A DNA stretch of 64,000 nucleotides from assembly GCF_003584105.1 (NCBI RefSeq), contig NZ_QXFO01000028.1, positions 62,001-126,000 on the forward strand, written 5' to 3'. The notes beneath the pieces were generated by a model. It was not told the origin of the DNA, did not search any database, and saw only the letters and a program-made list of their open reading frames with translations. Positions 16,909-26,264 of this stretch are shown piece by piece. A program made the position numbers and the translations under genes. The stretch comes from Flagellimonas taeanensis. GTDB lineage: Bacteria; Bacteroidota; Bacteroidia; Flavobacteriales; Flavobacteriaceae. Positions within the stretch are counted from its first letter, which is position 1. Every line of letters starts with the position of its first letter.

Positions 16909-19803
16909 ATGTTAAAAGACCTTGCCGATGGGTTGCAAGGTGACCTCTTGACCGATGATTTAAGCAGGGCCCTATATGCGACCGACGCCTCTGTTTATCG
17001 CAAATTGCCGATTGCGGTGGCCTATCCTAAAAATGTAGCGGATATCAAACTGCTGATCACTTTTGCCAATAAAAATAAGTTGGGGCTTATTCCAAGAACG
17101 GCCGGTACATCCTTGGCGGGCCAATGCGTTGGAGAAGGCATTGTTGTCGATGTCAGCCGTGAGTTCACCAAGATCATCGCATTTGATAAAGAAAAGAAAC
17201 AAGTGACCGTGCAGCCTGGTGTGGTACGGGATGAACTGAACCAATACCTTAAGCCCTTCGGTCTGTTTTTTGGGCCCAATACCTCAACGTCCAACCGATG
17301 TATGATCGGGGGCATGGTGGGCAACAACTCTTCGGGCACCACATCCATACAATATGGGGTCACAAGGGACAAAGTGGTATCCATGCACTGTGTCTTGTCG
17401 GATGGCAGCGAAGCTTTCTTTGGGGCTGTTTCAAGGACTGAATTTGAAAAGAAGAAATCGGAACGCACCTTGGAAGGAAAGATCTACGCAACCTTGTTTG
17501 AGGAGCTTTCCAATGAGGCGACCCAAAAGAACATAGAAACGGAGTTTCCCAAACCCAGCATACACCGAAGGAACACAGGATATGCCGTAGATGAACTCCT
17601 TAAGAACGATATATTCGGAAATGGCCAGGAAAACTTCAACCTGTGCAAACTATTGTCCGGGAGTGAGGGGACTTTGGCCTTTACCACGGAGGTGACCCTG
17701 CAACTGGATGACTTACCTCCTTCCTTTTCGGCCATGGTTGCCACACATTACAGAACGTTGGAAGAGTGTCTAATGGATGTTGCGCCAGTGATGCAGCACA
17801 ATCTCCATACCTGTGAAATGATGGACAAGGTGATCCTGGACTGTACCAAGAACAACAGGGCACAGTTGGTCAACCGTTTTTTTGTGGACGGAGATCCTGC
17901 TGCGATTTTGATGTTGGAAGTACGGTCCCATTCCGAAGAAGACCTTCAGCAACAATTGGAAGGACTGTTGGGCACCATAGAAAAATCGGGGCAGAGCTAC
18001 GCCAACCCCGTGCTTTATGGAGATGACATCAACAAGGCCATAGAACTACGCAAAGCAGGACTTGGATTGTTGGGCAACATGGTCGGGGACCGAAAGGCCG
18101 TGGCCTGTATTGAGGATACAGCGGTAGCCTTGGAAGACCTGAAGGATTTTATTGGGGAGTTTTCCCAGATCATGAAGGGATACCACCAAGATGCGGTGTA
18201 CTATGCCCATGCCGGGGCAGGGGAGTTGCATTTGCGTCCCATCCTCAACCTCAAAAAGTCGGAAGATGTGGTCCTGTTCCGTTCCATCACTACCGATGTG
18301 GCCAAACTCACCAAAAAATACAACGGCAGTTTCAGCGGTGAACATGGTGACGGTATTGTCCGGGCCGAGTTTATCCCGTTGATGATCGGAGAGGAGAATT
18401 ATGCCTTGTTGAAAAGGGTGAAAGCCCTTTTTGACCCCAATTACATCTTCAATCCCGGAAAAATAGTGAATGCCTTCCCCATGGACGAATCCTTGCGTTA
18501 CGTCGTGGACCGAAAAGAACCCGAGATCAAGACCTTGATGGATTTTTCGGATAGCGAGGGAATCCTAAAAGCGGCCGAGAAATGCAACGGAAGTGGGGAC
18601 TGTAGAAAGAGCCACCACATGAACGGGGCGATGTGCCCCAGCTATCAGGCCACCAAAAATGAAAAGGACACCACAAGGGGGCGGGCCAATGCGCTCCGTG
18701 AGTTTTTGACCCATTCCGAAAAAGCCAATCAGTTTGACCATCAGGAACTCAAGCAGGTTTTTGACCTCTGCCTCAGCTGTAAGGCCTGTGCCAGTGAATG
18801 CCCCAGCAATGTGGACATAGCGGCACTGAAAGCGGAATTCCTCTACCAATACCAAGAGACGAACGGATACCCGCTTCGGAGCAAGTTGTTTGCCCATAAT
18901 ACACGTTTGAATGCCTTGGGGAGCAAAGTTCCGTGGTTGACCAATGCTATATATGATTCAAGCTTTTTGGGTGGATTGGCGAAAAAAATGTCGGGCGTGG
19001 CTCCGGAAAGAAACCTCCCCAAAGTGTACCGTTTCAATTTTGAAAACCATCTGAACAAGTTCAAGGGACGACCAACCAAAAAGAAAGTGGTGCTCTATGT
19101 GGACGAGTTTGTAAAATATTTGGATGTGGAAGTGGGCAGGGATGCCATAGAACTGCTCTGTAAATTGGGCTATGATGTGGAATTGTTCCATGCCGAAAGT
19201 GGTAGGACCTATCTCTCCAAAGGATTTTTGAAAGAGGCGAAAAGATTGGTGGACAAGAACATGGAAAAGCTAAAGCCATATTTGGATGATGGTGTTGTCC
19301 TAGTGGGACTCGAACCTTCCGCTATCCTTTCTTTTAGGGACGAATACCAGCGTTTGCACGACGATAAGGAACTGTTGAAAAAATTGGCCGTCAATTCACT
19401 ATTGATTGAAGAGTTTCTGGCCTTGGAGATTGCTGCCGGGCGCATTACATCGGAAAGTTTCACAACCGAAGAGCGCACGGTCAAGATCCATAACCATTGC
19501 CACCAAAAAGCATTGAGCAACCAAAAAGTGACTTTTGACGTCTTGAACTTGCCCAAAAACTACAAGGTTTCCATTATTGCATCAGGTTGTTGCGGTATGG
19601 CCGGGTCGTTCGGGTATGAAAAGGAGCATTATGGGACCAGTATGCAAGTGGGGAACCTGAAATTGTTCCCAGCGGTCGCCAAAAGCGCCGAGGATACCAT
19701 TATTGCGGCCAACGGCACCAGTTGTAGGCATCAGATTAAGGATGGCACCAAACGGGAGGCGCAGCACCCAGTCTCAATCCTGAGAGAGGCCTTGGTTGTC
19801 TAA
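16909..19803 (+). CDS. FAD-linked oxidoreductase fused to Fe-S/CCG domain (D-lactate dehydrogenase-like)
   Basis: A 964-residue fusion. The N-terminal half is an FAD-binding type 4 (PCMH/VAO) domain with RTAGTSLAGQCVGEGIVVDVS and SNRCMIGGMVGNNSSGTTS, and a C-terminal FAD-linked oxidase part ending in HAGAGELHLRPIL and SGEHGDGIVRAEF. The second half has two 4Fe-4S clusters (CNGSGDCR..., then CLSCKACASECPSNVD) and CCG-type cysteine motifs (HCHQKAL and ASGCCGMAGSFGYE). This is the GlcD-GlcF-in-one layout found in D-lactate or D-2-hydroxyacid dehydrogenases feeding electrons to quinones at the membrane. The ATG at 16909 is chosen over TTG 16897. The 3' end overlaps the convergent phosphoesterase gene by 30 bases. 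Confidence 0.9.
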   Translation: MLKDLADGLQGDLLTDDLSRALYATDASVYRKLPIAVAYPKNVADIKLLITFANKNKLGLIPRTAGTSLAGQCVGEGIVVDVSREFTKIIAFDKEKKQVTVQPGVVRDELNQYLKPFGLFFGPNTSTSNRCMIGGMVGNNSSGTTSIQYGVTRDKVVSMHCVLSDGSEAFFGAVSRTEFEKKKSERTLEGKIYATLFEELSNEATQKNIETEFPKPSIHRRNTGYAVDELLKNDIFGNGQENFNLCKLLSGSEGTLAFTTEVTLQLDDLPPSFSAMVATHYRTLEECLMDVAPVMQHNLHTCEMMDKVILDCTKNNRAQLVNRFFVDGDPAAILMLEVRSHSEEDLQQQLEGLLGTIEKSGQSYANPVLYGDDINKAIELRKAGLGLLGNMVGDRKAVACIEDTAVALEDLKDFIGEFSQIMKGYHQDAVYYAHAGAGELHLRPILNLKKSEDVVLFRSITTDVAKLTKKYNGSFSGEHGDGIVRAEFIPLMIGEENYALLKRVKALFDPNYIFNPGKIVNAFPMDESLRYVVDRKEPEIKTLMDFSDSEGILKAAEKCNGSGDCRKSHHMNGAMCPSYQATKNEKDTTRGRANALREFLTHSEKANQFDHQELKQVFDLCLSCKACASECPSNVDIAALKAEFLYQYQETNGYPLRSKLFAHNTRLNALGSKVPWLTNAIYDSSFLGGLAKKMSGVAPERNLPKVYRFNFENHLNKFKGRPTKKKVVLYVDEFVKYLDVEVGRDAIELLCKLGYDVELFHAESGRTYLSKGFLKEAKRLVDKNMEKLKPYLDDGVVLVGLEPSAILSFRDEYQRLHDDKELLKKLAVNSLLIEEFLALEIAAGRITSESFTTEERTVKIHNHCHQKALSNQKVTFDVLNLPKNYKVSIIASGCCGMAGSFGYEKEHYGTSMQVGNLKLFPAVAKSAEDTIIAANGTSCRHQIKDGTKREAQHPVSILREALVV

Positions 19804-20712
19804 GGTCTTTGTGTTTGGGGTTTCCTCTGCATCGTCGAGGTATTCTTCGGTCACGTCTTCCACATCCACTTCCTTGTCGGTTATGGAAGCGATGAGTTCG
19901 TTCATGTCCATTTCCTTGAGGTCTTCGTCCACAAAGAAAGGGGAGAGCCTATCATGGTTATAGTGGTAAATTTTCCAACGCTTGAACGAATACTCCAGTG
20001 CGGTCAGGTTTTCCACCCAATCCCCAGAGTTCAGGTAGGTGCAGCTCCCGTTCTTGTTCTCGTAGATTTCTTTTTTGGGTTGATGGATATGGCCGCAAAT
20101 GACATAGTCATATCCATTTTCGATGGCAAGATCCGCAGCGGTCTTCTCAAAATTGTTAATGTATTTCACGGCACTTTTCACGCTGTTCTTGATGCGTTTG
20201 GACAAGGAATATTTTTCCCTTCCCATTTTCACCAACCACCAGTTCACGAAGCTGTTGATCACAATGAGCAGGTCATATCCATATCCGCCCAGCTTGGCGA
20301 GCCACTTGGCATTTTGGATGGACACGTCGAACACGTCCCCGTGGAATATCCATGCTTTTTTTCCATCCAGGTTGAGGACCAACTTGTTGGAAATCTTAAA
20401 ATTGCCCATTGAAGTATCACTGAACTTACGGAGCATTTCATCATGATTTCCAGTGATATAGTACACTTCCGTACCCCTTGAGGCCATACCGATGATCTTT
20501 CGCAGCACTTTGAGGTGGGAGGGAGGGAAATACCGTTTGCTGAACTGCCAAATATCAATAATGTCCCCGTTTAAAATGAGTTTTTTTGGCTGTATACTGT
20601 TCAGGTAAGCAATGAGTTCGTCGGCGTGACAACCGTAGGTCCCAAGGTGGACATCGGAAATCACGGCCAATTCTATCTTCCTTTTTTTCAATCGTATAGG
20701 GTTTGACTGCAA
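19774..20712 (-). CDS. LpxH-like UDP-2,3-diacylglucosamine diphosphatase family metallophosphoesterase
   Basis: A 312-residue calcineurin-like phosphoesterase. Metal-site motifs are in order: SDVHLGTYG (about residue 20), NGDIIDIWQ, TGNHDEML and, toward the end, CGHIHQPKK; all ligands are intact. LpxH-type enzymes cleave UDP-2,3-diacyl-GlcN to lipid X in lipid A synthesis; Bacteroidota have several paralogues, so the exact substrate is uncertain. The last 60 residues are acidic and probably disordered. No ATG is available near the conserved N-terminus; the TTG at 20712 gives the expected start, and an in-frame stop lies about 24 bases further upstream. Confidence 0.85.
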   Translation of the reverse strand: MQSNPIRLKKRKIELAVISDVHLGTYGCHADELIAYLNSIQPKKLILNGDIIDIWQFSKRYFPPSHLKVLRKIIGMASRGTEVYYITGNHDEMLRKFSDTSMGNFKISNKLVLNLDGKKAWIFHGDVFDVSIQNAKWLAKLGGYGYDLLIVINSFVNWWLVKMGREKYSLSKRIKNSVKSAVKYINNFEKTAADLAIENGYDYVICGHIHQPKKEIYENKNGSCTYLNSGDWVENLTALEYSFKRWKIYHYNHDRLSPFFVDEDLKEMDMNELIASITDKEVDVEDVTEEYLDDAEETPNTKTLDNQGLSQD

Positions 20713-20833
20713 ATTAAAACAGTAGGTATAAACTTAAAATCAAATCCAAATCATCAATACATAACATTATTGTTAAAAAATCATCAATCACCATTGGAAA
20801 ATGTTACAATAACATTAAGTGCATTGGGGGTTT

Positions 20834-20862
20834 TTGAATTAGGCTTACAACATCTACCTTTG
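20834..20862 (+). promoter_or_regulatory. Predicted aroC promoter
   Basis: TTG at 20834-20836 and TACCTTTG at 20855-20862 match the Bacteroidota -33 and TAnnTTTG -7 elements with 18 bp between, 23 bases before the start codon. Confidence 0.6.
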
Positions 20863-20885
20863 TACTTCATACAACTTTGGTATAA

Positions 20886-21950
20886 ATGGCGGGAAATTCT
20901 TTTGGACAACTCTTTAGGCTCACCACCTTTGGTGAATCGCACGGAAAGGCACTTGGGGGCGTAATCGATGGTTGTCCTGCCGGAATAGCATTGGACCTGG
21001 AACAGATCCAAGCAGAACTGGATAGAAGAAAGCCCGGACAATCTGCCATTGTGACCCAACGGAAGGAGCCCGATACCGTGGAGATCTACTCCGGTATCTT
21101 TGAAGGAAAGACGACGGGAACCCCCATCGGTTTTGCCATCCACAACACCAACCAAAAATCTCAGGATTATTCGCATATCAAGGACTCTTACCGACCTTCA
21201 CATGCCGATTATGTGTACGACCAAAAATACGGCTTCCGTGATTACCGTGGAGGGGGCAGGAGCTCGGCCAGGGAAACGGCAAGCAGGGTCGTGGCGGGGG
21301 CCATTGCAAAGCAATTCTTGGGCAATATCCAAATTAATGCCTTTGTGTCCCAAGTGGGTGAAATGAAATTGAACAAACCCTACCAAGAACTTGATTTTTC
21401 CAAGATCGAGTCCAATCCTGTCCGCTGCCCAGATCCGGAAATGGCCCAGCAGATGGAAGCTTACATCAAGGCCATAAAAAAAGAAGGGGATACCATTGGC
21501 GGGGTAATCACCTGTGTGGTGCAAAATGTACCGGTCGGTCTTGGGGAACCGGTTTTTGACAAGCTCCATGCCCGTTTGGGAGAAGCCATGCTGTCCATCA
21601 ATGCCGTGAAAGGGTTTGAGTATGGCAGTGGTTTTGAAGGAGTGAAAATGAAGGGAAGTCAGCATAACGATGCCTACAACATGGACGGGACCACCCAGAC
21701 CAATCGGAGTGGGGGAATCCAAGGGGGCATCAGCAATGGAATGGACATCTATTTCAACGTGGCCTTCAAGCCGGTAGCGACCGTGCTCCAATCCTATGAG
21801 ACCATCAACAAGGAAGGGGAGAAGGTAACGGCGCAGGGCAAGGGAAGACACGATCCCTGTGTGGTGCCAAGGGCTGTCCCTATTGTGGAGGCCATGGCCG
21901 CTTTGGTCCTTGCCGATTACGCCCTTTTGGCGCGTACCAACAAAATCTGA
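20886..21950 (+). CDS. aroC: Chorismate synthase
   Basis: A 354-residue FMN-dependent enzyme making chorismate from 5-enolpyruvylshikimate-3-phosphate, the last common step to aromatic amino acids and folate. Family signatures are complete: [19 protein letters not shown] near the N-terminus, [20 protein letters not shown] with [24 protein letters not shown] and the C-terminal [20 protein letters not shown]. The length is normal. It is followed at 56 bp by the symporter gene on the same strand. Confidence 0.97.
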   Translation: MAGNSFGQLFRLTTFGESHGKALGGVIDGCPAGIALDLEQIQAELDRRKPGQSAIVTQRKEPDTVEIYSGIFEGKTTGTPIGFAIHNTNQKSQDYSHIKDSYRPSHADYVYDQKYGFRDYRGGGRSSARETASRVVAGAIAKQFLGNIQINAFVSQVGEMKLNKPYQELDFSKIESNPVRCPDPEMAQQMEAYIKAIKKEGDTIGGVITCVVQNVPVGLGEPVFDKLHARLGEAMLSINAVKGFEYGSGFEGVKMKGSQHNDAYNMDGTTQTNRSGGIQGGISNGMDIYFNVAFKPVATVLQSYETINKEGEKVTAQGKGRHDPCVVPRAVPIVEAMAALVLADYALLARTNKI

Positions 21951-22006
21951 GGGCATTTTAGGGAGTTTCCGATCAAAATAGTATCTTCCTCTCCTAAAAA
22001 TCACTT

Positions 22007-23326
22007 ATGCGTAAATTAGAATTGCACTGGCAAATCCTTATTGGGATGCTTTTGGGTATTCTTTTCGGGTTTGCAATGACCTATGTGGATTGGGGCAAGG
22101 ATTTTGTTTCCGATTGGATCCAACCACTGGGTACCATCTTCGTAAAATTGCTCAAACTCATTGCCATTCCCCTTATCGTGGCATCCCTCGTAAAAGGCAT
22201 CTCCGATCTCAAGGACATTTCAAAATTCAGGAATATAGGGCTGCGTACCATCGGCATCTATATCATTACCACTGTTTTCGCCATCACCATTGGGCTGGTA
22301 CTGGTCAATTTGATGCAACCCGGTAATGGGATTTCACAAGAGACCGTGGAAAAACTTACCGATACCTATGCTGGCGATGCCGGTGTGACTTCAAAAATTG
22401 AAGAAGCATCACGGCAGAAGGGCAGTGGCCCCCTACAATTTATAGAGGACATGGTGCCCGATAATGCCTTTGCGGCCATGAGCGACAACGGTTTGATGCT
22501 CCAGGTCATCTTTTTTACCATCTTTTTGGGCATTTCCATGTTGCTGATAGGAGAGGAAAAATCAAAACCGCTAAAGGACTTTTTTGATTCTATGAACGAA
22601 GTGGTGCTCAAAATGGTAGATCTCATCATGCTCACTGCCCCGTATGCTGTTTTTGCCCTCTTGGCAGGTGTTGTGGTCTCTTCCAGCGACCCCGATCTCT
22701 TGTTGGCCTTGTTGAAGTATGCCTTGGTGGTGGTACTTGGCTTGGCATTGATGATCATTTTTTATGGCATTCTGGTATCCGTCTTCACCAAGAAAAACCC
22801 ATTTTGGTTCTTGAAAGAGATGAGTCCGGCCCAATTATTGGCCTTTTCTACCAGTTCCAGTGCGGCGACATTGCCCGTGACCATGGAGAGGGTGGAAGAG
22901 CACATTGGTGTTGACAAGGAAGTGTCCAGTTTTGTATTGCCCGTCGGGGCGACCATCAACATGGACGGTACCAGTCTTTACCAAGGTGTGGCAGCGGTCT
23001 TCATTTCTCAGGCTTTGGGCTTTGATCTTACCTTTGCTGACCAATTGACCATAGTACTTACCGCGCTATTGGCCTCTATTGGATCGGCAGCGGTGCCCGG
23101 CGCGGGCATGGTGATGTTGGTCATCGTGCTGGAATCCATCGGTTTTCCTTCGGACAAACTGGCCATTGGTCTGGCGCTGATCTTTGCGGTGGACCGACCT
23201 TTGGACATGTGCCGGACCATCGTGAACGTTACGGGTGATGCCACGGTTTCCATGCTGGTGGCCAAATCTGTAGGCAAGCTAGGAGAACCTAAGGTAAAGA
23301 ACTGGGACGATAACCTAAAAAAGTAG
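22007..23326 (+). CDS. Dicarboxylate/amino acid:cation symporter (DAACS family)
   Basis: A 439-residue inner-membrane carrier of the GltP/GltT/DctA family with about eight membrane segments and two re-entrant loops. Seen: the serine-rich hairpin FSTSSSAATLPVTM, NMDGTSLYQGVAAVF (sodium/substrate site), GSAAVPGAGMVMLV and DRPLDMCRTIVNVTGDA, whose Arg and Asp contact the substrate in glutamate/aspartate transporters. An extra charged segment of about 60 residues lies between the third and fourth helices. The likely substrate is an acidic amino acid or C4-dicarboxylate, driven by Na+ or H+. Confidence 0.93.
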   Translation: MRKLELHWQILIGMLLGILFGFAMTYVDWGKDFVSDWIQPLGTIFVKLLKLIAIPLIVASLVKGISDLKDISKFRNIGLRTIGIYIITTVFAITIGLVLVNLMQPGNGISQETVEKLTDTYAGDAGVTSKIEEASRQKGSGPLQFIEDMVPDNAFAAMSDNGLMLQVIFFTIFLGISMLLIGEEKSKPLKDFFDSMNEVVLKMVDLIMLTAPYAVFALLAGVVVSSSDPDLLLALLKYALVVVLGLALMIIFYGILVSVFTKKNPFWFLKEMSPAQLLAFSTSSSAATLPVTMERVEEHIGVDKEVSSFVLPVGATINMDGTSLYQGVAAVFISQALGFDLTFADQLTIVLTALLASIGSAAVPGAGMVMLVIVLESIGFPSDKLAIGLALIFAVDRPLDMCRTIVNVTGDATVSMLVAKSVGKLGEPKVKNWDDNLKK

Positions 23327-23409
23327 CCAACCCTTAGTGCACATGATCGGTGAAGGAACAGTCAAAGGGGTGTTCCCGAAAAAGTACATGCATTTGAAAA
23401 AGATAAGGT

Positions 23410-24582
23410 ATGATCGGTGAAAAACAACCGGAACAACTGGTGCAACAATATCCTTATGTGTTCGAAATAGACGCCAACCTGGACCGGTTGGTGCGGAAGA
23501 TAGAGTTGCTGAGTTACATCAATCCGCAGAACATTGAAAAGGAAAAGCAGCGTTTTTTTGCTTCAAAATATACCGTGGAGCCAGAGTTCAAGTATCCCAA
23601 GCTCAAGTTCGACCCCTATAAGTTGCACCGCCTGTTCTTTTCCCAACGCCTGGAACGAATAGGGGACGACCGCCTCCGCAAACTCTACCAAGATATCATC
23701 TACTACTACGCCAACATGGTGCAGTGTATCGAGACCATAGGAAAGGGCAAGAATTTCTATTACAATTCGCTTCGGGTCTATGGGACCCCTACCGAAAAAG
23801 ACGTACAAAATGCCCGATTCATCCTTCATTTTGCCGATGAACCAGTGGTTTCCGACATGGAAAAGGTATTCTCGGCCGAAGAGGCCCGCAGGTATTTTGA
23901 GGGTTTTGTGCAGCAGTATAATTTTCCGCTGAACATCAGGTATTCTACCAATATTGCGGCAGAGGCCATGGTGAGCAACAGTACCCAATCACTGTTGATC
24001 AAAAAGAACACCAAGTTCAGTAAGAACCAACTGCTCACCCTTGCCAACCACGAAATCGGCGTGCATTTGGTGACCACCTACAATGGCCTGCAACAGCCCC
24101 TGAAGATTTTTTCCAACGGCTTGCCCAAAAATGTGGAAACCCAGGAAGGATTGGCAGTTTTCAGTGAGTACATGGGCGGGGCGCTGACCCTGAAACGCCT
24201 CAAGGAGATAGCTTACCGGGTGCTTGCAGCCGATAGTTTGATCAAAGGCTACTCCTTTGCCGATACGTTCGACCTGATCCACGGGCAGTACAAACTGAAC
24301 CGGGACGATGCCTTTACCATCACGCTTCGCGTGCACCGGGGCGGGGGCTTTACCAAGGATCGCTTATACCTCAGCGGACTTCGAAAGATATACAAGCGCT
24401 ACCAAAGGGAGGAATCCATGGATACCTTACTAACGGGCAAGGTGGCCTTGGAGTATGAGGAGACCATCAACTACCTGAAAGAGCTGGGATTGGCGCACCC
24501 CTTGACGCATAAAAGTTATTCGTTCGACCAGAAATTGAACACAAACAAGACCTTGGATTTTATCTTGAACAATTTGAAATAA
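23410..24582 (+). CDS. QEGLA-motif DUF1704 metallopeptidase-like protein (TIGR02421 family)
   Basis: A 390-residue soluble protein. The zinc-peptidase-like core is NHEIGVHLVTTYNGLQQP (HExxH variant) followed by QEGLAVFSEYMGG, the motif naming the family. The same DUF1704 domain occurs in the eukaryotic tyrosine carboxypeptidase MATCAP, so a carboxypeptidase-like activity is plausible; the older name, flavohaemoglobin-expression modulator, rests on weaker evidence. In many bacteria the gene sits beside an N-formylglutamate amidohydrolase and a glutathione-synthetase-like ATP-grasp gene; here neither is adjacent. Starts at ATG 23410, 83 bp after the symporter. Confidence 0.85.
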   Translation: MIGEKQPEQLVQQYPYVFEIDANLDRLVRKIELLSYINPQNIEKEKQRFFASKYTVEPEFKYPKLKFDPYKLHRLFFSQRLERIGDDRLRKLYQDIIYYYANMVQCIETIGKGKNFYYNSLRVYGTPTEKDVQNARFILHFADEPVVSDMEKVFSAEEARRYFEGFVQQYNFPLNIRYSTNIAAEAMVSNSTQSLLIKKNTKFSKNQLLTLANHEIGVHLVTTYNGLQQPLKIFSNGLPKNVETQEGLAVFSEYMGGALTLKRLKEIAYRVLAADSLIKGYSFADTFDLIHGQYKLNRDDAFTITLRVHRGGGFTKDRLYLSGLRKIYKRYQREESMDTLLTGKVALEYEETINYLKELGLAHPLTHKSYSFDQKLNTNKTLDFILNNLK

Positions 24583-24655
24583 CAGGGTTTTCGATACATT
24601 TTCCATCCACCTTGTTTCGGGAAAACACTCGAACTGACAAACGATGCTATTATGT

Positions 24656-24702
24656 TGTCACTTTGAGTGATTTTCGAAGAAAATCGTACCGAGAAGTAGT
24701 TG
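24656..24702. repeat. Dispersed intergenic repeat fragment
   Basis: GTCACTTTGAGTG followed by GATTTTCGAAGAAAATC, a perfect internal palindrome. The sequence is of the same general type as the GTCATTTC repeats elsewhere in the window. It lies between two convergent genes and may help end transcription. Confidence 0.45.
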
Positions 24703-24707
24703 AAGCA

Positions 24708-25115
24708 TTACCCCAAAAACTTGGCCCTCAATTCAGGGGTGGGGACCATGCAGGCCTCTTTTTTTCCAAACCATTTGTAACGATTACGCGCCACAAAGTC
24801 ATACACCACATCCCGGATGGATTTCGGTATCCAACTGAAGACGGAGGATAGTTTCCAGAGGCCACCTAGGTCTTGTGCGATTTCCAGGGCAGCGTCGGAT
24901 TTGGTAAAATAGGCCACACCGGGCTCAATCAGGATGATGGAATCCACTTGGCTGGTGTCGATGCCCCGTTCGCGGACGAGTTGTTGCCCAATCTCACTTT
25001 GTAACGAGGCATAGCGGAACAGGTCCTTTTTGTCCCGTTTGATCACAAACAGCACACTATTGTTGCAGAGGTTGCAGACCCCATCGAACAAAATGATTTT
25101 GTTGTTTTCTTTCAT
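24708..25115 (-). CDS. DCC family thiol-disulfide oxidoreductase (DUF393)
   Basis: A 135-residue protein with the family opening ILFDGVCNLCNNSVLFVIKRD, including the CNLC redox-like motif at about residues 14-17. Further blocks RYASLQSEIGQQL, SDAALEIAQDLGGLW and the C-terminal YDFVARNRYKWFG are standard. Cytoplasmic; its biochemical role is poorly known. The ATG at 25115 begins MKENNKIILFDG; the longer upstream reading frame runs into a repeat and is not expected to be translated. Confidence 0.9.
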   Translation of the reverse strand: MKENNKIILFDGVCNLCNNSVLFVIKRDKKDLFRYASLQSEIGQQLVRERGIDTSQVDSIILIEPGVAYFTKSDAALEIAQDLGGLWKLSSVFSWIPKSIRDVVYDFVARNRYKWFGKKEACMVPTPELRAKFLG

Positions 25116-25162
25116 ACCGTTATTCCTGCAAAAGTGGGAATCTTTTTTATCATTGGTGTGTC

Positions 25163-25242
25163 TGTCATTTTGTGCAAACAATGCCACAAGAAATCCAAAT
25201 GGGATTTCTCAATTGTCGTTGCCCTCCTCATTTCGAAATGAC
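25163..25242. repeat. Dispersed intergenic repeat
   Basis: Starts GTCATTT and ends TTTCGAAATGACA, with GGGATTTCTCA in the middle as in the other copies. It lies upstream of the DUF393 gene. Confidence 0.5.
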
Positions 25243-25306
25243 ATTTGGTTTACAAAGATAAACCAGATTGGGATGAAAGCCTAGTATTGGATTTATAGGG
25301 TTTTTG

Positions 25307-26041
25307 CTAAAAGCCGGCCATTTTCCATATTTCATCAGGAGTATCATTGCTTAACTCAATAATACTTTTGCCTGAATTGGACATGGCCTTTCGGATGATA
25401 TAATTTCCGGTTCGGTATCCTACGGATTGCCTTCCGTCAGGGTGCTCGAACATCCAATGCTGGTAGTTGGCATCTTCCGGAAGCGCCAGGATTTCCTTTG
25501 TCCATTGCTCTGCAACCGTGGCTTCTGGAGGGCTATCCGCTTCCATGGACTGATGGGTATATTCTTCGGAAAACACCACGGCCAAGCCTTCGTTCACCGC
25601 GGCAATGGGTATTCCTGGACCAAAAACGTTGTCCTGAATGGCCCAACCTCGGGATAAATGGTGAAATTCGTGAAAAATAGTATGCTTCAATGCGGTTTGG
25701 GATGCTACGGTCACACCTCCTGGGAATTTCTCCGAGATTTGTATGGCAACTAAGGGTGGGGAATTGGTATCTGTACGTCCGGTGACCCCGCCGACCACAT
25801 CAAGGTCCCAATCCACAATTTCGACGGTCACTGTAATGCTATCAGTTAGTTGGGGTAAAAGTGTACGCACTTCATTTTCGGAATTTGAGATGATATTTTG
25901 TATCAACTCCTTTTGTTCATTTGAAAATGTTTTTTCTTCCTCCATAAAAGTAATGGTGGCACCTTTTGGCTGCAATGGACTAGTACAACTATTGATAAAT
26001 AGAAGCCCAAGACAAAGAATAACGATTTTGATTGATTTCAT
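25307..26041 (-). CDS. DUF2268-type putative zinc protease, lipoprotein
   Basis: A 244-residue protein with a lipoprotein signal (LLFINSCTSP). The zinc-site motif is HEFHHLSR near residue 135, within FHEFHHLSRGWAI, followed by NEGLAVVFSEEY, supplying the second Glu in the pattern of DUF2268 predicted Zn-dependent proteases. The C-terminus (GNYIIRKAMSNSGKSI...DEIW) matches the family tail. Substrate unknown. It is the only gene in its transcript; both sides carry repeats. Confidence 0.8.
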   Translation of the reverse strand: MKSIKIVILCLGLLFINSCTSPLQPKGATITFMEEEKTFSNEQKELIQNIISNSENEVRTLLPQLTDSITVTVEIVDWDLDVVGGVTGRTDTNSPPLVAIQISEKFPGGVTVASQTALKHTIFHEFHHLSRGWAIQDNVFGPGIPIAAVNEGLAVVFSEEYTHQSMEADSPPEATVAEQWTKEILALPEDANYQHWMFEHPDGRQSVGYRTGNYIIRKAMSNSGKSIIELSNDTPDEIWKMAGF

Positions 26042-26126
26042 TTTATGATATGCTTTCTTTGGAGACTTCCCAAGATTGAAAATGTTACAATAGGGTTCAA
26101 AAACCGCCCAGGTTCGTATCCTTGTC

Positions 26127-26199
26127 CAGTCGAAATTTCTTTTTCAATCGGAACTTCAGATTTCTCAATCTTCACTTCGTTTTTCATTTCGAAATGACC
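26127..26199. repeat. Dispersed intergenic repeat
   Basis: Contains AGATTTCTCAATC and ends TTTCGAAATGACC, like the other copies. It is followed directly by the terminator of the next gene. Confidence 0.45.
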
Positions 26200-26210
26200 C
26201 TTTATAAAAT

Positions 26211-26235
26211 AAAAAAGGGTCGCTTTGGCGACCCT
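26211..26235 (-). terminator. Intrinsic terminator of the Gfo/Idh/MocA gene
   Basis: AGGGTCGC and GCGACCCT pair around a four-base loop; on the minus strand the stem is followed by six T. It lies 29 bp after the stop codon. Confidence 0.85.
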
Positions 26236-26264
26236 TCAAATTCAGTTGGTTCGTTACAAGTACA

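Noticed and set aside
21198-22004. A 268-codon minus-strand frame opposite aroC
   Set aside because: Shadow of chorismate synthase, which shows every family motif on the plus strand.
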